Below are positions 57,160 to 64,000 of a DNA stretch of 64,000 nucleotides, in pieces. Source of the DNA: Elymus sibiricus (Eukaryota > Streptophyta > Magnoliopsida > Poales > Poaceae); the NCBI GenBank assembly GCA_039707655.1, contig CM077670.1:144750001-144814000 (forward strand), given 5' to 3'. The notes under the pieces are model-generated. The model did no database searches. It worked only from the letters and a program-made list of their open reading frames with translations, and had not been told where the DNA came from. Every line of letters begins with the position of its first letter. Within the stretch, counting starts at the first letter, position 1. The position numbers and the translations under genes were made by a program.

Positions 57160-60100
57160 TCAAAGGACATTCAAAGATTCTAGGATGTTTAGCTCACACC
57201 GCAACATGCAAAACCTTCTCTCATCCAAGGGCTTAGTGAAGATATCTGCAAGCTGGTCTTCAGTCTTCACGTGGTTGATGACGATGTCTCCCTTCAGCAC
57301 ATGATCACGAAGAAAATGGGGACAAATCTGGATGTGCTTTGTCCTAGAGTGTTGCACTGGGTTGTGGGCGATCTTGATGGCACTCTCATTGTCATAGTAG
57401 AGTGGCACTTTCTTCACGTTGACGCCATAGTCCTTGAGGGTTTGCTTCATCCATAGAAGCTGTGAGCAGCAGGCACCAGCGGCAATGTACTCAGCCTCGG
57501 CTGTGGAAATTGAGACGCTGTTCTGCTTCTTCGAGGACCAACAAAGAAGAGATCATCCGAGGAAATGGCATGTGCCTGATGTTGACTTGCGATCCACGCG
57601 ATCTCCAGCATAATCAGAATCAGAAAATCCAGCAAGAGCAAATGATGAGCCCTTGGGATACCATAATCCAAGCGTTGGAGTGTGAGCTAAATATCAAGAA
57701 TTCATTTCACAGCCTGATGGTGTGATTCCTTCGGTGACGCTTGAAAGCGGGCACACATACAAACGCTAAGCATAATATCTGGCCGAGATGCACATAGGTA
57801 AAGAAGCGAATCAATGATGGAGCGATATACCTTTTGATCGAAATCTTTACCATTTTCGTTAGTGCAGAGTTGACCATTTGTTGGCATTGGTATCTTGAGG
57901 CCTTTGCAATCTTGCATGCCAAATTTCTTCAGGCAATCCTTGAGGTATTTCTCCTGAGATATGAAGATGCCATTGGGTTGTTGACGAATTTGAAGTCAGA
58001 GGAAGAATTTCAACTCCCCCATCATAGACATCTGATATTCTTCACGCATCATATATGCAAATTCGTCATTGTATTTCTTGTTAGTGCAACCAAAGATAAT
58101 ATCATCAACATATATTTGGCATATGAACAGTTTACCATCATAAGATTTAGTGAAAAGAGTAGGGTCAAGTGAACCGGGTTTGAAACCCTTTTTCTTCAGG
58201 AACTCCTTTAGTGTATCATACCAAGCCATCGGGACTTGCTTGAGGCCATAGAGAGCCTTGTTGAGTCTGAAGACTTTGTCTGGATGCTTTGGGTCCTCAA
58301 AACCTGGTGGTTGAGCAACATATACTTCTTCCTCAAGCTTACCATTGAGGAATGCACTTTTCACATCCATTTGATATAAGAGGATATCATGATGGTTAGC
58401 ATATGCAAGCAGTATACGAATGGCTTCAAGCCTAGCAATAGGTGCAAATGTTTCATCGAAATCAATACCCTCAACCTGTGTGTAGCATTGAGCTACAAGA
58501 CGGGCCTTATTCCTCACCACTTGGCCATTTTCGTCTTGTTTGTTGCGGTAGATCCATTTGGTGCCGATGACATTGTGCTTACATGGATCAGGACGCTTGA
58601 CTAGCTCCCACACATTGTTGACCTTGAATTGATGCAATTCCTCTTGCATCGCTTGAATCCATTCCGCCTCGAGAAATGCTTCATCAACTTTGGTGGTCTC
58701 TGAAATAGAGACAAAGGTGTAATGCCCACAAAAGTTAGCCAAATGTGAAGCTCTTGAGCAAGTGAGGGGACCAGGTGCATTGATGTTGTCGAGGATCTTC
58801 TCAATCTGCACTTCATTCGCCACTCGTGGATGTGCTGGACAAGGGCGTTGCTGTTGTTGTTGCCGTGCGGAATCCTCAGCATCATTTTCCTCAGGATTAG
58901 CAGTTTCTTCATGACGAGGGATCACTACTTCTTCATCATCTATTTCTTCACTGGGCACAATTTCACCAGTGCCCATAAGCTTGATTGATTCCTCAGTAGG
59001 CATTTCATCTAGCATAGGAGGCAGGTGCTCTCTTTGCGAGCCGTTAGTTTCATCGAACCGCACATGTACAGTTTCAACAACCTTGTTGTGATAGGTGTTG
59101 AAGACTCTGTACGTGTGCGAGTCCTTTCCGTAACCAAGCATAAAACCTTCATGTGCTTTCGGTGCAAATTTAGAACTGTGATGAGGATCTCTAATCCAGC
59201 ATTTAGCACCGAAGACTTTGAAATAACTCGCATTGGGTTTCTTGTCAGTGAGGAGTTCATATGAGGTCTTCTTGAGGAATTTGTGAAGATATACCCGGTT
59301 GATGATGTGACATGCAGTGTCAATTGCTTCAGGCCAGAATCGACGAGGGGTCTTGTATTCATCAAGCATTGTGAGAGCCATCTCGATGAGTGTCCTATTC
59401 TTGCATTCCACGACTCCATTCTGCTGAGGCGTGTAGGGAGCAGAGAGCTCATGAGTGATACCAAGTTCATCAAGATAGTCATCAAGCCCTGTGTTCTTGA
59501 ACTCGGTGCCATTGTCACTCCTGATGTGCTTGATCTTGAGACCATAATTCATCATGGCCCGATTGGAGAATCCTCTGAAGACATCCTGTACTTCAGTCTT
59601 GAAGGAAATGATGTGCACCCAGGTTAACGAGATTAGTCACCAACTATGACGAATCCGTAGAGAGATGTTGCATTGGTTAGTGTGGCATAATATGTAGGAC
59701 CAAACAAATCCATATGAAGTAATTCAAAGGGATGAGTAGTGGTCATGATTGTCTTAGCCGTATACTTGGATCTGGTCATCTTTCCAGACTCACAAGCACC
59801 ACACAAATGGTCTTTGACGAATTTGATGCCTTCGACGCCAATGATGTGCTTCTTTTTGATGACTGTGCTCAAATTCCTCATGCCAGCGTGTCCAAGACAT
59901 CGATGCCATAGCCAGCACTCTGAAGCTTTTGCCAGTAGACACGTGGCAGGCTGAGGACCTAGATAGAAATCTACAATATACAAATCACCTTTCCTAAAGC
60001 CTTCGAAGACTTTGGATTTGTCAGATTCCATCAGCACAATGCATCTATATTTGCCAAAGATGACAATCATATCAAGATCACAAAGCATTGAGACAGACAT

Positions 60101-60340
60101 GAGGTTGTATCCAAGGGACTTGACAAGCATCACCTTTTCCATGTGTCGATCCTTCGAGATAGTAACCTTACCTAGACCCAATACCTTGCTTTTTCTCTTG
60201 TCGTCGTATGTGATATGCTTAAGATGAGACGGAGTAAGGGGAGCATCAGTGAGGAGATTACTATCACCAGTCATGTGATTTGTGCAGCCACTATCCAAGA
60301 CCCATTCAGTGGCTGAGGGTGTGTCATCCTGTAGAAGCAT
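57160..60340 (-). pseudogene. pol: Maximus-like pol: protease, integrase, RT, RNase H
   Basis: Order on the minus strand: aspartic protease (WVLDSGCTNHMTG, 60300), GAG-pre-integrase zinc region (WLWHRCLGHAGMRNL), integrase with [16 protein letters not shown] and [14 protein letters not shown] with [24 protein letters not shown] and catalytic YVDD (about 58100), and RNase H with YYDNESAIKIAHNP and the ending QLADIFTKPL. This is the Copia order. Lesions: stops plus a frame shift inside integrase near 59620 (VGD then SR), a TGA at 57996 after ELKFFL, and stops/frame changes between 57702 and 57450. An in-frame stop (after MWVVKK) and a ~300-base gap separate it from gag. Confidence 0.85.
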
Positions 60341-60637
60341 TAGTCTGACTTACAAGTTCATATACTTCAAAGTGAAGAATATGATGATGATTAATTTCAT
60401 CAAACAATCTCATCAATGAATAACATCTAACAGCATAAGGGATGTGTGAAATGAGTATTCATTTCATCATGGTTAGCCTGCATCCCAACAGGCACTTTGT
60501 CAGGTCTTCAGCAGATTCATCAGACATTTTGGTTGTCTGAAGACCAGACCCTGCAGAAGAGATTAGTTCTTCTTCTTAACCACCCACATCTGTATGGGTG
60601 GCTGAGAAGCAATGTAACGCAGTGCATTAATGGAGAA

Positions 60638-62050
60638 CTAAGGCATTGAAGAATATGCATTTCTCTTCACAGGAGGGTTATAGTAATTGAATGAATAAGC
60701 AGAGAAATTCTTCGAAGTTTTGTGAACATAGTGGTTCGAAGAATAGTGCTCATATCCATCAAATTGCTGTTTGTTTCCCTGTGAAATAGAGGCATTAGCA
60801 CGACCATAAGTGGGTCTGCGTCCATTTGATGACTTTGATCCCTGTGAAGAATTTGCCCTGGGAAGTTTCTTCTTCATCGGTGGTGTCATGATGACATTCA
60901 CCTGAAGATTTTCCAAAAGGCTTTTGGGAACCCAGATTTTCTTCACAGGTGGGCCGTTCCTGCAGTTAGTTCCAACAAATCTGGCAAAGACTTCACCATT
61001 CTGATTCTTGAACAGTTTATAGTTGGAGTCAAATGATTCATCTGAAGAATATGGAGTATTACAAGTATAGCCAGATAAGGTAGATGGGTCTATTGGAGGT
61101 CCCTTTGCAGCAACCCATGTGGTTTTGGGATACTGCTCAGGCTTCCAATACGAGCCATCAGCATTAAGCTTTCTCTCAAAAGCAATACCCTCTTTTCTAG
61201 GGTTCCTGTGAAGAATTTGCTTTTTGAGCACGTCACACAGGGTTTGATGCCCTTTGAGGCTTTTGTACATGCCAGTGACATACAATTCCTTCAGCCCTGC
61301 ATTTTCATCAATATCATAGGTGGCTTCCTTAGATGAGGGACACATGACGACTCTCAAGTTTTTGAGATCTTGCTTCCTTTGAAGAAATTCATAGGACAGC
61401 TTCCCATGTTCGGCTGAGAGGGACACATGACGACTCTCAAGTTCGTCATACGTTGACTGAAGACATTTGATTTCGCCAGTCAAGGTCTGTGAGCGTTCCA
61501 TTTCATCGTTCAACAGATCATCGCTTTTTTCTAGCAAGTTTTGAAGTCTTTCCATGGCATTTTGTTGACGAGTGGCAATGTTAGCAAGCTTGGAATAGCT
61601 AGGAGTCATGTTTTCATCAGATTCACCTTCACTAGAGGAAGATAAAGGTCTTCGTAGTACCTTGGTGCCTCTTGCCATCAGGCAGACGGCTGACGATGTT
61701 GAGGCGGGATCTGGATCACGAGTTTGGAGGGAATTCCTGAATTCCACAAGCCAGGGATCGTCATGTCTATATGCCCCTTCATAGACGTCAGAGATCTTGT
61801 CCCAGATGACCTTCGCATTGCCCAGATGATAGATGCGAGTGAACTCATCTTTGGTCAGACGAGAGCAGATGAAGTATTTGGCCCGAGCATCGAGCTGAGT
61901 GTACTTGCGAATGTCATCAGCATTCGCCATCTTGCAGAGGTCGGTCAGTCCCAGTTCAGTGACCGTCCATAGCTCACTGTCCATGGCCAAGAGACGCTTT
62001 CGCATCATGACCTTCCAGTATGGATAGTTCGTGCCATCGAAGAGGGGCAC
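60638..62050 (-). pseudogene. gag: Maximus-like gag with internal deletion (470 codons)
   Basis: An open frame beginning in the gag core (PLFDGTNYPYWKVMMRKRLL, DARAKYFICSRLTKDEF, NAKVIWDKISDVYEG). After YEGAYRHDDPW it jumps to VEFRNSLQTRDPDPAS and the Ser/Glu-rich C-terminal region, so the second half of the core and the CCHC zinc knuckle seen in related gags (such as the one at 27642) are missing. A coiled-coil-like segment follows (61400-61560). The listed left limit is a stop. The true start is probably a little upstream of 62050, where RRYDQGISCV continues in frame. Particle assembly would be expected to fail. Confidence 0.7.
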
Positions 62051-62132
62051 GCAACTGATACCTTGATCATACCTGCGGTCGACATAACTAAAACTCCAGG
62101 TGGTTAAACCAAAATCACACAGAACAAGGGAG

Positions 62133-62150
62133 TACCTTGCTCTGATACCA
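62133..62150 (-). other. Maximus-like primer-binding site (initiator tRNA-Met)
   Basis: Minus-strand TGGTATCAGAGCAAGGTA, two bases inside the LTR. It marks 62153-63121 as the 5' LTR. Confidence 0.88.
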
Positions 62151-62152
62151 AT

Positions 62153-63121
62153 TGAAAGCGCGGGTTTACTCCCAGAGGGGGGGTAAATGGGAGATTTTTA
62201 GAAATTCGTCAAACTCCGAAGATTTTGACGAAAATCAGAGTGACGAAATAGAAACAGATGCGAAACTAGATCGACACAGATACAAGTAGCATGCATATGA
62301 AATACATACAAGTGAAGAACATAAGATCATACAGACACACATGCATGAGGAAGATGAACTGAAGAAATGAAAAACAACATGATGAAAGTCTTTAGTTCAA
62401 ATTCTTCAAAAAAGTAAAGTACAAGTTCTTCAGTAGTGGAATTGCGTAAAGGTAAAGGATGAGGAATTTGAAACCAGTTAGGCTCGGTGAAGACACAGCG
62501 ATATGGTAGACCAGTTCCAGTTGCTGCATCAACTGTACGTCTGGTTGAGGCCGCTGATTCTTACCTCGGAGGACACTTAGTCCTCACTGTATTCCTCTTG
62601 AGCTAAGGTCACTTAGACCTCGCCCAATCACTCGTGGTAAGTCTTCAAGATAGACTTCCAAAACCTTCACAGACTTGTTCACCGGCACGCCACAATTACT
62701 CTTGGGTGCTCAGAACATGACGCCTAACCGTCTGGAAGAATGACAGTCTTCAAAGGTAATAAGCGTCGGATCACACAGATCAACTTCTTCAGTGATGCTT
62801 AATCACTTTGGCTCTAGTTGGGTTTTTCCTCACTTGGGTTCTCACAAAGTCGTCAGAGGAAGGGTTGCTCTAGAATGACAAGTGTCAATCTCTCTCTAGA
62901 GCAGCCAACCAACTAGTGGTTGTGGGGGGCGGCTATTTATAGCCAGGGGGCAACCCGACATGAATTGTCATAAATGCCCTTCTCAGACATGACCGTTGTC
63001 AGGATAAGAATCCACTCGACAGCTGGCACACGGCGCAGCAACGGTCAGAAATTAAGCTCTCAATTTCGTCGGGGCACTCAATTTCCTCACGATAGGCAGA
63101 TTGCACTGGCGAAATCCTAAC
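62153..63121 (-). repeat. 5' LTR of the Maximus-like element, interrupted
   Basis: Matches 40278-41245 of the 3' LTR, then breaks at CTAAC (63117-63121), where a new LTR starts. The remaining ~440 bases should resume beyond the window. TATA CTATAAATAG (minus) at 62933-62942. Confidence 0.85.
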
Positions 63122-64000
63122 TGTAACATCCCAAATTTTCAGATTTGGAATGTTAATAGGATCATTATTTGTCATCATGATTTCTATGCATATTTGAATT
63201 TTCTGAATATTCAAATCATTATTGGAACTTAAGGCAAATTATTGGAGTGGAGATAACATGACTTCTCCCCTGTGAAATAAAAAATTCATAATGATCAGAA
63301 TATTATTTGGAGTTCACCTGATGTATTTTTGCAATTTTAGAAAGTCCAAATGATTTTTATATTCGGTTTATACTGCTCTTTGTGTGTTCTTTATAGCAGA
63401 TTTTTTTTTTCAAATTGCATTTGGGCTAGAGATATATTTACAGTAGTATATATTAGTAGTAATATTTTAATGTACGTTGTGGTATTTTTAGGAAGTCATT
63501 AGATATTTTATTTTAGCCAAGTATATGTTCCGTATATGGTATAAATGTTGTTCCCAGGTTTTACTGTGCATCGGGCCACGTCGCACAGCAGTAGTTATCC
63601 CTCGCTCAGCGCGCTGGAGCAGCAGCAGCACAACGTCAGTAGCGGAGGCCCATTTTGGCCGAAGCCGAGGAGCAGCAACACTGCAGCCCAGCACCGCACC
63701 CCTTCTCTTGTTTTTTTTCCTTTCCTTCCCGCTGCCGCTGACTCTGGGTCCCACACTGTCATCCCCTTTCTCTCGCCAGAGACCTACACCCGCACGAGTT
63801 CTTCTCTGTGACAAGTATGACGCACTCGACCTCGTCCCAAGCAGAACACCGCCGCTCGAGCTCCAGCAGCATCGAATTGCCACTGGGGGACTCCTTCTTC
63901 TCCACCAAGGACTGCATTGAGCTCTGCGTTACCGTCCGCGCCCAGGAGCATCTTCCCCGAGTCCCGGAGAGACCTGTAGGCATCCCCATCATCACAGTCT
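63122..64000 (+). mobile_element. Start of a long TGTAACATCCC-type LTR, cut by window edge
   Basis: Begins TGTAACATCCCAAATTTTC exactly where the Maximus-like LTR is broken. The first ~430 bases are AT-rich and then a GC-rich stretch follows (63570-64000), the same composition pattern as the LARD LTR at 23098. Likely another Gypsy/LARD LTR. The candidate TSD is CTAAC. The overlapping ORFs at 63488-63920 on both strands reflect base composition and have no recognisable domain. Confidence 0.6.

Larger units (their letters stand above)
40278..63121 (-). mobile_element. Maximus-like Copia retrotransposon with nested insertions
   Basis: Minus-strand element: 5' LTR 62153-63121 (cut by another LTR), tRNA-Met PBS, gag 60638-62050, pol 57160-60340, a large extra ORF 42223-45888, PPT and complete 3' LTR 40278-41682. 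Without the nested Sabrina-like element the interior is about 10.6 kb. A gag stop before pol, DSGCTNHMTG protease, LADIFTKPL RNase H ending and a large ORF after pol are SIRE/Maximus features. Left flank GCGAG; the right TSD is outside the window. Non-autonomous because gag, pol and the extra ORF are all damaged. Confidence 0.85.

Noticed and set aside
63488..63920. 131-codon ORFs on both strands near the right edge
   Set aside because: Equal-length frames on opposite strands of a GC-rich LTR segment, no domain.

Overview
The window is plant nuclear DNA, almost certainly from a Triticeae grass (wheat, Aegilops, rye or barley group). It is a nested pile of LTR retrotransposons with little host sequence between them. 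The evidence is the repeated LTR ends (TGATACGTCTCC...AGACATCA, TGTCG...CGACA, TGTAACACCCCG...GCCACA, TGTAAGTGCATC...CTTTCA), primer-binding sites for tRNA-Asp and initiator tRNA-Met next to LTRs, 5-bp target-site duplications (TSDs), and Copia and Gypsy gag/protease/integrase/RT reading frames. I see no bacterial features, tRNA or rRNA genes, or intact host gene. Family names (Sabrina-like, Maximus-like, Sukkula-like LARD) are from memory and tentative; the structural calls rest on the sequence.

Layout. (1) 1-1110: end of a minus-strand Tat-like Gypsy element running off the left edge. (2) 1180-7551: internally deleted minus-strand Sabrina-like element. (3) 8652-31906: a second minus-strand Tat-like Gypsy element bounded by TSD ACACT. 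It carries an antisense, intron-containing extra gene (10003-13751), pol, protease and gag remnants (14541-17842), a Sukkula-like LARD (17856-27557), a truncated Copia element with an intact gag (27558-31383) and the rest of its own 5' LTR (31384-31906). One deletion joining 17.84 kb to the LARD would explain every missing part. (4) 31912-37577: low-copy-looking host DNA with two divergent related pseudogenes (33.1-33.7 kb minus, 34.1-34.5 kb plus) and a ~667-bp tandem array. (5) 37578-39168: solo Copia LTR with TSD GTATG/GTACG. (6) 39169-40277: array of TGTTCATCC motifs. (7) 40278-63121: a large minus-strand Maximus-like Copia element with gag, pol and a 1,222-codon extra ORF that has its own TATA box. 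It is interrupted by a complete plus-strand Sabrina-like element (46694-56549, TSD TCACC), itself interrupted by a plus-strand solo Maximus-like LTR (49265-50684, TSD CTCTT). (8) 63122-64000: start of a further long LTR inserted in the Maximus-like 5' LTR.

Host DNA can be read through the insertions: 1111-1179, 7552-8651 and 31912 onward are copies of one degenerate tandem cassette, so the left half of the window was a tandem repeat before the retroelements landed.

Most coding remnants are dead. In the two extra ORFs and the host pseudogene nearly all in-frame stops are TAG or TAA where glutamine codons are expected, which suggests C-to-T decay. The long frames with no internal stop are the Copia gag at 27642-29693, the Maximus-like gag frame (which has an internal deletion), and the Sabrina-like ORF apart from its LTR insertion.
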